The position numbers were made by a program, and so were the translations under genes. Below the pieces are notes generated by a model that worked only from the letters and a program-made list of their open reading frames with translations, was not told the DNA's origin and searched no databases. 64,000 nt of DNA, taken from assembly GCA_019828595.1 (NCBI GenBank), contig JAHQRK010000022.1:1178001-1242000 (forward strand), in the 5' to 3' direction. Positions 32,539 through 44,025 of this stretch are shown in pieces. The stretch comes from Aphanomyces cochlioides (lineage: Eukaryota; Oomycota; Saprolegniomycetes; Saprolegniales; Verrucalvaceae). Position 1 is the stretch's first letter. Each line of letters starts with the position of its first letter.

Positions 32539-33645
32539 TCCTTTTTCGACCCAAATCAACTTTTTTTGCTTCCCGAATGATATCTCGGCCAATATTTTCT
32601 TCCCAACACACGCTATCTCTTATGGCACCTCACATGCTCTTCTTTCAACCGCATCACAACCCGTCATCCCCGCACGCCGACGAAATGCGTGTAAAATGAC
32701 AAAAGTACTAGACTTTGCGTCTCCATTTCTCATCCATGAGGCAAGTGTACCAATCATAAAACACGCATAAATAGAACAGTTCAAACTGGACTTTCACCGA
32801 GACCCTGACACGACAAATATTCCATCTCAGTTTCACTTCAGAAAGGACGATTTTAAATCCTCATTGACTTGGAGGGGACGCTACTTGAGAAACCCTTCCA
32901 GTCATTCCTTACTCTCTTCAAAGCAACAAACTTTTCCAAAATGGATCCAACTTAAACTTAACCACACTAAACAAATCTCAACAACAGGTAGCTCCAAAGA
33001 AACAGCGATTCGTTCAAATGAATACACAATCGTATCAACCGAGCGCTGGATAGACACATCCACTCGACCTCAGAGTATGTCTCTCAAAACAATGACAGAC
33101 AAGATGGAAGAGAGCATCCAATTGGACCGTTGGAACTTATTATAGATTCCAAGATACATATATGTAGATGATTACAGGAGGTCCATCGTTCCCTGTGAGT
33201 TTGTGTGTTTAGACTCGTTTTTTGTGGGAGGGGGCGATGATCCGCTTTTGGTTTGAAATGAAAGTATTTGAATAGGTCTACGAGAGGAGACAAACTTTTT
33301 CTCCCAAGCCCTTCGAGTATTGCATGTTGGCGAGGACTGACCACTCAGTTTGTCTAGGCTTTGGTTGCGAAAATAGAGTGCGCTGAAGGATTTTTGTGTC
33401 CAGAGTCGTCGTGAATGGTATGGAAACAGATCACAGACGTGGAGAGAGGAGATGATGTTTGTGACTTGTGAGGTCGAGTCTATCGTGGGCCGTGTGGTGA
33501 CAGGATGTTAGTATAGGCGATGTTGTTGTGTGTGCTGACGTGATGGGTTTGGCGTTGAATGTGTGACAAGGATAGTGTTCCAATGGTTGTGAGAGGGTGT
33601 GTGATTGATGTGAATGATGAGCAAGGTAGGCATAGTAGACATGGA

Positions 33646-33718
33646 GGTCTTATAGTGTAGCGGTTATCACGTCTCCTTGACGTGGAGAAGGTCCCCGGTT
33701 CAAGTCCGGGTAAGACCA
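33646..33718 (+). tRNA. tRNA-Val(GAC)
   Basis: Intact copy. Its unit is 1182 bp through two extra A near 34474, and has the GGATCC variant at 34126. Confidence 0.95.
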
Positions 33719-34827
33719 TCCTTTTTCGACCCAAATCAACTTTTTTTGCTTCCCGAATGATATCTCGGCCAATATTTTCTTCCCAACACACGCTATCTCT
33801 TATGGCACCTCACATGCTCTTCTTTCAACCGCATCACAACCCGTCATCCCCGCACGCCGACGAAATGCGTGTAAAATGACAAAAGTACTAGACTTTGCGT
33901 CTCCATTTCTCATCCATGAGGCAAGTGTACCAATCATAAAACACGCATAAATAGAACAGTTCAAACTGGACTTTCACCGAGACCCTGACACGACAAATAT
34001 TCCATCTCAGTTTCACTTCAGAAAGGACGATTTTAAATCCTCATTGACTTGGAGGGGACGCTACTTGAGAAACCCTTCCAGTCATTCCTTACTCTCTTCA
34101 AAGCAACAAACTTTTCCAAAATGGATCCAACTTAAACTTAACCACACTAAACAAATCTCAACAACAGGTAGCTCCAAAGAAACAGCGATTCGTTCAAATG
34201 AATACACAATCGTATCAACCGAGCGCTGGATAGACACATCCACTCGACCTCAGAGTATGTCTCTCAAAACAATGACAGACAAGATGGAAGAGAGCATCCA
34301 ATTGGACCGTTGGAACTTATTATAGATTCCAAGATACATATATGTAGATGATTACAGGAGGTCCATCGTTCCCTGTGAGTTTGTGTGTTTAGACTCGTTT
34401 TTTGTGGGAGGGGGCGATGATCCGCTTTTGGTTTGAAATGAAAGTATTTGAATAGGTCTACGAGAGGAGACAAAAACTTTTTCTCCCAAGCCCTTCGAGT
34501 ATTGCATGTTGGCGAGGACTGACCACTCAGTTTGTCTAGGCTTTGGTTGCGAAAATAGAGTGCGCTGAAGGATTTTTGTGTCCAGAGTCGTCGTGAATGG
34601 TATGGAAACAGATCACAGACGTGGAGAGAGGAGATGATGTTTGTGACTTGTGAGGTCGAGTCTATCGTGGGCCGTGTGGTGACAGGATGTTAGTATAGGC
34701 GATGTTGTTGTGTGTGCTGACGTGATGGGTTTGGCGTTGAATGTGTGACAAGGATAGTGTTCCAATGGTTGTGAGAGGGTGTGTGATTGATGTGAATGAT
34801 GAGCAAGGTAGGCATAGTAGACATGGA

Positions 34828-34900
34828 GGTCTTATAGTGTAGCGGTTATCACGTCTCCTTGACGTGGAGAAGGTCCCCGGTTCAAGTCCGGGTAAGACCA
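34828..34900 (+). tRNA. tRNA-Val(GAC)
   Basis: Intact copy. The downstream spacer returns to the common GGACCC form. Confidence 0.95.
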
Positions 34901-36007
34901 TCCTTTTTCGACCCAAATCAACTTTTTTTGCTTCCCGAATGATATCTCGGCCAATATTTTCTTCCCAACACACGCTATCTCTTATGGCACCTCACATGCT
35001 CTTCTTTCAACCGCATCACAACCCGTCATCCCCGCACGCCGACGAAATGCGTGTAAAATGACAAAAGTACTAGACTTTGCGTCTCCATTTCTCATCCATG
35101 AGGCAAGTGTACCAATCATAAAACACGCATAAATAGAACAGTTCAAACTGGACTTTCACCGAGACCCTGACACGACAAATATTCCATCTCAGTTTCACTT
35201 CAGAAAGGACGATTTTAAATCCTCATTGACTTGGAGGGGACGCTACTTGAGAAACCCTTCCAGTCATTCCTTACTCTCTTCAAAGCAACAAACTTTTCCA
35301 AAATGGACCCAACTTAAACTTAACCACACTAAACAAATCTCAACAACAGGTAGCTCCAAAGAAACAGCGATTCGTTCAAATGAATACACAATCGTATCAA
35401 CCGAGCGCTGGATAGACACATCCACTCGACCTCAGAGTATGTCTCTCAAAACAATGACAGACAAGATGGAAGAGAGCATCCAATTGGACCGTTGGAACTT
35501 ATTATAGATTCCAAGATACATATATGTAGATGATTACAGGAGGTCCATCGTTCCCTGTGAGTTTGTGTGTTTAGACTCGTTTTTTGTGGGAGGGGGCGAT
35601 GATCCGCTTTTGGTTTGAAATGAAAGTATTTGAATAGGTCTACGAGAGGAGACAAACTTTTTCTCCCAAGCCCTTCGAGTATTGCATGTTGGCGAGGACT
35701 GACCACTCAGTTTGTCTAGGCTTTGGTTGCGAAAATAGAGTGCGCTGAAGGATTTTTGTGTCCAGAGTCGTCGTGAATGGTATGGAAACAGATCACAGAC
35801 GTGGAGAGAGGAGATGATGTTTGTGACTTGTGAGGTCGAGTCTATCGTGGGCCGTGTGGTGACAGGATGTTAGTATAGGCGATGTTGTTGTGTGTGCTGA
35901 CGTGATGGGTTTGGCGTTGAATGTGTGACAAGGATAGTGTTCCAATGGTTGTGAGAGGGTGTGTGATTGATGTGAATGATGAGCAAGGTAGGCATAGTAG
36001 ACATGGA

Positions 36008-36080
36008 GGTCTTATAGTGTAGCGGTTATCACGTCTCCTTGACGTGGAGAAGGTCCCCGGTTCAAGTCCGGGTAAGACCA
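36008..36080 (+). tRNA. tRNA-Val(GAC), T4 terminator variant
   Basis: Intact tRNA with a four-T run (36084-36087), as at 14420. The spacer also has GGATCGACAC instead of GGATAGACAC near 36590. The unit is 1179 bp. Confidence 0.95.
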
Positions 36081-37186
36081 TCCTTTTCGACCCAAATCAA
36101 CTTTTTTTGCTTCCCGAATGATATCTCGGCCAATATTTTCTTCCCAACACACGCTATCTCTTATGGCACCTCACATGCTCTTCTTTCAACCGCATCACAA
36201 CCCGTCATCCCCGCACGCCGACGAAATGCGTGTAAAATGACAAAAGTACTAGACTTTGCGTCTCCATTTCTCATCCATGAGGCAAGTGTACCAATCATAA
36301 AACACGCATAAATAGAACAGTTCAAACTGGACTTTCACCGAGACCCTGACACGACAAATATTCCATCTCAGTTTCACTTCAGAAAGGACGATTTTAAATC
36401 CTCATTGACTTGGAGGGGACGCTACTTGAGAAACCCTTCCAGTCATTCCTTACTCTCTTCAAAGCAACAAACTTTTCCAAAATGGACCCAACTTAAACTT
36501 AACCACACTAAACAAATCTCAACAACAGGTAGCTCCAAAGAAACAGCGATTCGTTCAAATGAATACACAATCGTATCAACCGAGCGCTGGATCGACACAT
36601 CCACTCGACCTCAGAGTATGTCTCTCAAAACAATGACAGACAAGATGGAAGAGAGCATCCAATTGGACCGTTGGAACTTATTATAGATTCCAAGATACAT
36701 ATATGTAGATGATTACAGGAGGTCCATCGTTCCCTGTGAGTTTGTGTGTTTAGACTCGTTTTTTGTGGGAGGGGGCGATGATCCGCTTTTGGTTTGAAAT
36801 GAAAGTATTTGAATAGGTCTACGAGAGGAGACAAACTTTTTCTCCCAAGCCCTTCGAGTATTGCATGTTGGCGAGGACTGACCACTCAGTTTGTCTAGGC
36901 TTTGGTTGCGAAAATAGAGTGCGCTGAAGGATTTTTGTGTCCAGAGTCGTCGTGAATGGTATGGAAACAGATCACAGACGTGGAGAGAGGAGATGATGTT
37001 TGTGACTTGTGAGGTCGAGTCTATCGTGGGCCGTGTGGTGACAGGATGTTAGTATAGGCGATGTTGTTGTGTGTGCTGACGTGATGGGTTTGGCGTTGAA
37101 TGTGTGACAAGGATAGTGTTCCAATGGTTGTGAGAGGGTGTGTGATTGATGTGAATGATGAGCAAGGTAGGCATAGTAGACATGGA

Positions 37187-37230
37187 GGTCTTATAGTGTA
37201 GCGGTTATCACGTCTCCTTGACGTGGAGAA
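37187..37230 (+). pseudogene. tRNA-Val(GAC) 5' part, split by LINE copy 3
   Basis: tRNA nucleotides 1-44. The duplicated 15 bp are 37216-37230 and 46463-46477. Confidence 0.92.
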
Positions 37231-37313
37231 TGACTTTCGTTTTTGCTTTGTAGGTTAAACTACCACAGCCCCCCAACGGAAAATCTTGCTTTTTAGGTGC
37301 TTTCGACAACGTC

Positions 37314-39839
37314 ATGGCCTCTAGCGCGGAAAAAACCATCCTTTCGACGGTGTCTCGATTCGCTCAACGTGAATCGACGCCTGACCCTAGCCAAGCGACG
37401 CCCGGTCCGAGCCGAGAAGCCGCTGAAAAACCTCCTTCCTCTAGGAACAGCGCCGCTGCGTCCGACTCTCTTCGTAGGGAAAATGTTTCCAACCAAGATG
37501 GTGTTGACTTAGGTGGTGACACTGGTCCAAATATGGACAAAAAAAATGGACCCGATGATGCAGGAATGGGTATGGATATTAATGGTTCCAACGAAAAACC
37601 TGCCTCTGACGCCAATGGTGGCAAATTACCCAAGGATTCTGACAAGCCTGGGGAGAATATTACCCATCCTGACGGCACCCCTCATGGACGAGTTTTACCT
37701 AATTCGAAAAATCCCTCCAAAGATGGGACAAACTCTCCTGCCAAACCCTCCAACCCCAAAAAACAAGCTTCGTCCAACAACGAAGGCAAAAAAACCAACT
37801 CGAAGAAAAATAATGTATGGGAAGGAGCCCGCCATGTGAAAACCCAATTGGTTCGCAACACTGGTGGGCATCCCATTGACGACTCTGAATTGGAAGAATT
37901 AATTCGACAAGCTCGAGAATTCCGCCAAAACCCTACTGCTATGGATGAATTCATTGAAGACATCTTGAAAACTCCATCCTCGAAGGCTTGCACTGTGGAC
38001 ATTCCTCTGGGAGAAGCATTCCGTCAAGTCAAGGACTACCAAATCCGAGCGAATTTAATTACCCAAAACCCGGGTACGCTTTGGGAATCGAAATTCAAGG
38101 AAATTCTGTTCCACAAGAAAAACCCGACTACTCTCTCTTTGACGTTTTATGACGATGATCTATTGCGCAAAACTTGTGGAACCTCCCTTCGTCTGGGAAA
38201 ACAAGAATTTACTGTGCCTGAATATTCTCCCCACTCGAAACTTTATTTTATTACTTTCAACAACCTGGTGGATCACGATATTCAAAAAGCGATTTTGAAA
38301 AAGTTGGAAGAGCTCACTCACTGCGTCATTGTTGGTTTTAACCCCAGTACTGACAATTTATTACGCTCGACCCAATTTCGAGTCCTTTTTGACTCCGAAA
38401 CTCCTCCTTTGGCATTGGTACCAGATGATGGAGGCGAGCCTCTGAGAGAAATCGAGATCCAAAACCAAGTTTATGTTTTTCAACATAAAATTCGGTCCCT
38501 CAATCAAACGGTCCCTCCCAGCGTTCAAGCTAGACTGGAAAAAGCCAAACAAAAAGACGACGCTAAAAAGAATACAGACCATGTCGAGGAAAACGCTACA
38601 GAGGAAAAAACTGATGCTCCCGAAAATCCATCGACAGAAAACCAACCACCCAACACCCCGAAGGAAAATACTGGCACAACTGGAAACTCCGAATCCCCTA
38701 ATGCCGATCCCAAGGAAAATCAAAATGGCAAGGAAAACTTTGTCGACCTGTCAAGCGATGTGGACATGGAACAAGAGGAGAAATCAAATATCGAAGAGGA
38801 AGAAATGGTAGCTCAACCCAAGAAGATATTAAATCCTCCACAATCACCCAAGGGCTCGAGCGAGAATAATATTATTCTCACAGACAAACCCAATTTATCC
38901 CAGGACGAATTTAAACCAACTCGAGCCGGTTTTATTCAAGGTCCCCAATACAAAATATCAGCTACCTCGATTCCAACACAAAATCGATTCGCTATCCTCA
39001 GCTCAGACGACTCTGACGTGACAACTTCAGGCACAACGGTTCCTCGATTCCATCTTGATATCGTTCCTACCGACACGCCCAAAAAACGTCCTGCTTCGTC
39101 CCCAAAATCAACGATACCCAAAAAAATTCCAGCCTCTACGAAACCAGCAGGAGCCAAAGTGAAGGCTCAAATCACAGAGCTGAAGAAAAAACTGAATGAA
39201 TCCACCAACCCATTGGTATTTCATGATGAAACCCTCAACCAACCTGGCTTTATTGGAAATATCTATATGGACCCAAAATCTCGCAAAATCGCATCCAATT
39301 TAATTGCCTCGAGAGGAATTATACGTTTAATGGCTGGAGAAAATCCCATGCAAGCTATTGATGAAGAACGATTTACCTCGTACTACCAAAAACAGCATGG
39401 CCATCCTCCTCCTGAAAATTACAGCCCCACAAATCTATTCCAAAGTTTGTGTCCAAATGACGAAGACTACCACATGAGAAGATCTCTAGCAGCAATCGAT
39501 CTATTTCTGTCCAACAGAGCACCTGAAGCTTATACGAACGATGAGTATATTAATCTGTGCCTGAAAGACAAAGTCCACCGTTGGCCCAATTGCAATTTAA
39601 TCACGGACGCCTCCTTGATTAAATTAATTTCCAGTCCTGCTGCTGGAAACCTGGTGCAACATCATAAAATTGAAGAAGAGTTGAGCCATATTGTGAAAGA
39701 TCTGGCACTCCAAACAATTGACCCTACGAAGTGTTTTGACTCGGATACTGATGCCTTGTTAACTTTACTTCCGGACGAAAAGGCTCCTGAACTCGACTAC
39801 AAAGAACTTGGCGATGGTGACAATGCAGACTCCAATTGA
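37314..39839 (+). CDS. LINE ORF1 protein (copy 3)
   Basis: 841 aa. Against copy 1 I see one change, Asp102 to Gly, in the disordered N-terminal part. No frameshift or stop. Confidence 0.85.
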   Translation: MASSAEKTILSTVSRFAQRESTPDPSQATPGPSREAAEKPPSSRNSAAASDSLRRENVSNQDGVDLGGDTGPNMDKKNGPDDAGMGMDINGSNEKPASDANGGKLPKDSDKPGENITHPDGTPHGRVLPNSKNPSKDGTNSPAKPSNPKKQASSNNEGKKTNSKKNNVWEGARHVKTQLVRNTGGHPIDDSELEELIRQAREFRQNPTAMDEFIEDILKTPSSKACTVDIPLGEAFRQVKDYQIRANLITQNPGTLWESKFKEILFHKKNPTTLSLTFYDDDLLRKTCGTSLRLGKQEFTVPEYSPHSKLYFITFNNLVDHDIQKAILKKLEELTHCVIVGFNPSTDNLLRSTQFRVLFDSETPPLALVPDDGGEPLREIEIQNQVYVFQHKIRSLNQTVPPSVQARLEKAKQKDDAKKNTDHVEENATEEKTDAPENPSTENQPPNTPKENTGTTGNSESPNADPKENQNGKENFVDLSSDVDMEQEEKSNIEEEEMVAQPKKILNPPQSPKGSSENNIILTDKPNLSQDEFKPTRAGFIQGPQYKISATSIPTQNRFAILSSDDSDVTTSGTTVPRFHLDIVPTDTPKKRPASSPKSTIPKKIPASTKPAGAKVKAQITELKKKLNESTNPLVFHDETLNQPGFIGNIYMDPKSRKIASNLIASRGIIRLMAGENPMQAIDEERFTSYYQKQHGHPPPENYSPTNLFQSLCPNDEDYHMRRSLAAIDLFLSNRAPEAYTNDEYINLCLKDKVHRWPNCNLITDASLIKLISSPAAGNLVQHHKIEEELSHIVKDLALQTIDPTKCFDSDTDALLTLLPDEKAPELDYKELGDGDNADSN

Positions 39840-39939
39840 CTCGCCAACACACAAAATCAATTAAAACCACAATCACCACACCCCGACCCAAACCAACACA
39901 ACGACTTGAAGTCAAAAAATCAAAACCCAAATATTAATC

Positions 39940-42900
39940 ATGACCGTGACCACAATTAACGCGCTACCACAAGCCATTATCGACTGGGATATTAGCTTGT
40001 TTTCTCTCAACACAAATGGTCTCTCCAACTCTTTCCACCACCTTCTCAAGAACTTTCTCCTCAAAAACTCTATCTCACTTATCCAAGAAACTCGACTGCC
40101 TTACCCCAGCGACCATGGCAAAATCAATTTCTACTGGAAAAAACATACCAACCAACAAGGCACTTTCTTCTACGAGGAGCCAATTTATTCCATCAGCCAT
40201 ACCTCTCATCCTACTGGAGGCCTTGCTACATTTATTCATCCTGACTGCCCTCTGGACAATTGCACCAATTTAAACCACTCTTGGGACAAACCTCTCCTCC
40301 GTGGTCGTTATTTACTTATATCGGCCACTCTGGACAATATACCGGTTTTTATTCACAACATCTATGCTCCGTACGACTATCACGACCGTGTGGATTTTTT
40401 TAATGATCTGCCTCGCGATTTTCCACCCGAAGCTTTTCATATTGTTGGTGGCGACTTTAACGTTATTTTCTCCCCAACATTAGATTCATGCCGTCCTTCG
40501 ACTCATGCGACTCATGGCTCATATGAACTCAACCTATGGCTACAAGATTTACACCTCGTTGACATTTTCCGTCAACAAAATCCACTGAAACGTGCTTTCA
40601 CAAGTCCAAAATTTGTCAATCGGCTTGACTATATTTTCATCTCGTCTGCTATGGCATCCCTACGTCATCTGAAATTTCGTCACCTGGAACTAATTCCTCA
40701 TGCTGACCACACTCCCTGCAAATTATTGACCAAACGTCCAGCAGTATCAATGGGACCTGGTCCATGGAAAACACCACAATGGGTTCTCAACAATGACAAG
40801 GCCAAATTAATTATCTCTCGTCAACTTGAAACCTTCCTTACCAAGACCCAATTAAACTCAAATGTTGGTCTACATTTCGACACCATGATCACCAACATGC
40901 GAAATCAATTAAAATACCTACACGACGAGTTGGTCGAAAATCAACAAAGGCCTCTCAAGAAATTATCTATGGATTTGGCTTTATTGATTCGGGATTACCA
41001 AAACGCCCCATGTGCGTCCTTGATGGCACGTATCAAAACAATTCAAGCTGCCATACATGAATATCATGACAGGAAAAAAGTCCTACGGGAAGATACTGCT
41101 ATGCAAACTCATCTCGAGAAAGCGGAAAGGTGTACCAAATTTCACCTGAAGCCACCTCGCACAATCCCTTTACAAAAATCTCCCTTCAAGGCACTCAAAA
41201 TGTCCAATGGAAATATTGCTTCTGATCAACAATCAATTTCCTCGACACTCCACGAGTTTTATTCTGACCTGTATGGCGACCATGAGGCAGTTGACAAGGA
41301 AAGAATGGCCAAGTATTTAAAAACTCTGATATCTCGCCGACTCAATATCGACGACAAGAGATTTATTGGGGCTCCTCTCACGGCAAACGAATTTTATTTT
41401 GCCATTAAACACTCCAAACGGAATTCAACTCCTGGGCCAAATTCACTGCCCTACGAAATTTTGAAAATGTTTCCCCATGAATGGTCCCTGGCTTTGGAAA
41501 TGCTATACTATTACCAAATCAACTCTCACTCCAACTTGGCACCCTCCCAATTGACAAGTTTAATTGTACTGCTGTACAAAAAGGACGACAAACTACTCCC
41601 AAAAAATTACCGTCCCATCAGCTTGGTCAATATCGACGTGAAAATCCTCACAATGGTCCTTGCAGAACGAATGCAGAGAATCATTCAGTCGATAGTCCAC
41701 CCGGATCAAACAGGTTTTATTCGTGGTCGATCAATCCAAACCAATTTACTGCGCTTGGAAGACCTGAATCACTTTATGAAGTTTTATTCCTCCGAGTCTA
41801 TTGTGGCCCTCTTGGACTTTGAAAAAGCCTTTGATAGGGTCAACCATTCCTATTTATTGGCAACCCTGAAGGAATTTAATTTTCCACCGTCCTTTCTCAA
41901 CATGGTCAAAGTGCTTTATTCAAATCGTCGTGGACGAATTATTGTCAATGGACATTTATCCAACCCATTTAAGATCCAACGTGGTGTTTTACAAGGCGAC
42001 CCATTATCACCTCTTTTATTTGTCTTGGCGCTAGAACCTATGTGTTTAGCCATACGCAAGAGAAAAGATTTGGGCATACGAATTGGTCATCACACTCACA
42101 CCGGGAGCTATTATGCAGACGACTCCCAATTGTACTCCAAAAATACATCGACGTTGCAACTCCAACTCGACATCGTCAAAAAATTCTGTGATATCTCTGG
42201 TTTCAAGTTAAATCTCTCCAAGACAGAATTATTAACCCATGCCAATTTACCTCCAGACCTGGCACCTTTGGCTATTACTGATGACAAACCTGCTAAATCG
42301 TTGGGCCTTTTAATTTCTCCCAACATCACAGCCACAACACGTTTAAATTCGCTATTGGAGAAATTGGTCTCAAGAACACAACTATGGTCTTATCGAGCAC
42401 GAACCCTACCCGGAAAAGTGACAATCCTAAGGTCAATTTGTTTTCCTGTGCTCTGGTATCAACTCCAATTTATTCCGATCGACAAAGAATATGCCAAACT
42501 ATTCGACAAGGTCGCCAAGCAATTTATTCACGGCGATACAATTGATCCATATTCGACTCAACGTTATTTGCATCAATTCAACTCGGACATTATTTTCCTT
42601 CCAAAAGCACAAGGTGGTCTCGGATTTAAATCGTCTACCCACTGGTGGTCAAAACTACACCGGGTCATGACCTTTAAATGCTTCAAGCTACTCCTAGCAC
42701 CACCTCACAACTCGTATGGTCAAACGAAATTGCCAGCATGGCTATCCATTGGAGAATATTTACTCTCCAGAGCCTTCAGTCCATGGGGAAATTTTTATGA
42801 TCTCCTTTTCATGAGTCCACACTCTAGTATGTACAAAGCCATATCACACCAAGATAAGGTTCCACCTCTCTGGTCAGCATTTACTCGACTATGGTTATCC

Positions 42901-44025
42901 TTATCTCCAACCCCACTTAAATTTCCCACAGTACAAGTCGATGGAAATTTTCCACTTTGGCACAATCAATTCTTACCCTTGGAGAAAACTGTCTTTGAAC
43001 ACTGCTATCCAAAGACTTATGATTATGCTGTATCACTGGCAAAATTAAATTTTACCCATGTTCGCCACCTACTCGATGAAAATGGCAATCTTATGGATCG
43101 GAAAATCCTGTTAGATTGGATTAAATCTCAATGCTCAAGACGCCATTTAGCCACTCCCGATCATAAATGGTGGTATGCTCTACACGGAAGACTTAAGTCT
43201 ATCCTTCCATCTCCACCCGAGGACACAGAAATTAATTTTCGTCAGCCTACACCTTATCGGCAAACGGCTACCGAAATTACTTGGGCTGGAAATTTTAAAG
43301 ATGGCTTTTTACCCTTTATTGATGCCACCTTGGATGATTTAACTCATGAATTTAAATCCAAATCAGCTCAGGAGGTTTTACCCACAGCGCATTTATTGGT
43401 ACCCTCGGATTTTTATGCCCACAAGGAAAATATTAAAGTGGTCGCATTCTACAGGCAGCCCAAATTTATTCTGCCAACGTATAGTGCTTTCATATATCGA
43501 CTGCTTATACGAGCCTTACCTCTCCGATACAAATTCAAGTACTCGGACGATATCCCGAACACTTGTATTTTCTGTCATGAAGTGGAGACGTATAAACATT
43601 TCACCTTGGACTGTCCATATACTCGAGCATGTTGGAGTCCATTTAAATCCATGGCCAGATCCCTTAACTTTACTTGGCCAACTACCATGGAAAAAATATT
43701 CTTCTCTCCTATAGCACTCCAAGACAAAGACCTCCAAGCTGGATTTAATTTGCTGTGGCCAATTTTTTTATCTTGTATTTGGTATACAATTTGGAAAACT
43801 CGGTGCGACCGGATTTACCGTCCAGATTTACCTAACAAAACACCTATGACGATATCCAGCTTAGCAGGACACATTATAAAGCGGCATCTGTACCAAGTCA
43901 ATCGAGCCTCCTTGGACGACTCCACGAAGGCTTCCTTGACATCGGTGCTTCATAGTTTGCACCAGAATGAGTGGTTCTCTGCCCAAATCTTACCACAATC
44001 TCAAAACGAGACCTTGGAACCTTAA
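39940..44025 (+). CDS. LINE ORF2: endonuclease / RT (copy 3)
   Basis: 1,361 aa, open throughout. Endonuclease residues Asn24, Glu50, GGDFN 170-174 and Asp256-His257, RT YADD 725-728 and the CCHC finger from Cys1209 are all present. Differences from copy 1 include His for Asn at 87 and Arg for Cys at 246; copies 2 and 5 also have Arg, so Cys is private to copy 1. Confidence 0.95.
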   Translation: MTVTTINALPQAIIDWDISLFSLNTNGLSNSFHHLLKNFLLKNSISLIQETRLPYPSDHGKINFYWKKHTNQQGTFFYEEPIYSISHTSHPTGGLATFIHPDCPLDNCTNLNHSWDKPLLRGRYLLISATLDNIPVFIHNIYAPYDYHDRVDFFNDLPRDFPPEAFHIVGGDFNVIFSPTLDSCRPSTHATHGSYELNLWLQDLHLVDIFRQQNPLKRAFTSPKFVNRLDYIFISSAMASLRHLKFRHLELIPHADHTPCKLLTKRPAVSMGPGPWKTPQWVLNNDKAKLIISRQLETFLTKTQLNSNVGLHFDTMITNMRNQLKYLHDELVENQQRPLKKLSMDLALLIRDYQNAPCASLMARIKTIQAAIHEYHDRKKVLREDTAMQTHLEKAERCTKFHLKPPRTIPLQKSPFKALKMSNGNIASDQQSISSTLHEFYSDLYGDHEAVDKERMAKYLKTLISRRLNIDDKRFIGAPLTANEFYFAIKHSKRNSTPGPNSLPYEILKMFPHEWSLALEMLYYYQINSHSNLAPSQLTSLIVLLYKKDDKLLPKNYRPISLVNIDVKILTMVLAERMQRIIQSIVHPDQTGFIRGRSIQTNLLRLEDLNHFMKFYSSESIVALLDFEKAFDRVNHSYLLATLKEFNFPPSFLNMVKVLYSNRRGRIIVNGHLSNPFKIQRGVLQGDPLSPLLFVLALEPMCLAIRKRKDLGIRIGHHTHTGSYYADDSQLYSKNTSTLQLQLDIVKKFCDISGFKLNLSKTELLTHANLPPDLAPLAITDDKPAKSLGLLISPNITATTRLNSLLEKLVSRTQLWSYRARTLPGKVTILRSICFPVLWYQLQFIPIDKEYAKLFDKVAKQFIHGDTIDPYSTQRYLHQFNSDIIFLPKAQGGLGFKSSTHWWSKLHRVMTFKCFKLLLAPPHNSYGQTKLPAWLSIGEYLLSRAFSPWGNFYDLLFMSPHSSMYKAISHQDKVPPLWSAFTRLWLSLSPTPLKFPTVQVDGNFPLWHNQFLPLEKTVFEHCYPKTYDYAVSLAKLNFTHVRHLLDENGNLMDRKILLDWIKSQCSRRHLATPDHKWWYALHGRLKSILPSPPEDTEINFRQPTPYRQTATEITWAGNFKDGFLPFIDATLDDLTHEFKSKSAQEVLPTAHLLVPSDFYAHKENIKVVAFYRQPKFILPTYSAFIYRLLIRALPLRYKFKYSDDIPNTCIFCHEVETYKHFTLDCPYTRACWSPFKSMARSLNFTWPTTMEKIFFSPIALQDKDLQAGFNLLWPIFLSCIWYTIWKTRCDRIYRPDLPNKTPMTISSLAGHIIKRHLYQVNRASLDDSTKASLTSVLHSLHQNEWFSAQILPQSQNETLEP

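Larger units (their letters stand above)
27457..37230 (+). repeat. Tandem tRNA-Val array block with two SINE insertions
   Basis: Seven spacers and four intact tRNA genes; two other tRNA genes are split by SINEs and one by LINE copy 3. Periods, with insertions removed, are 1179-1182 bp. Local markers: an extra A near 27958, T at 29089, 31395, 32946 and 34126 (creating GGATCC) in four successive units, and two extra A near 34474. No other gene is seen in the spacers. Confidence 0.93.
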
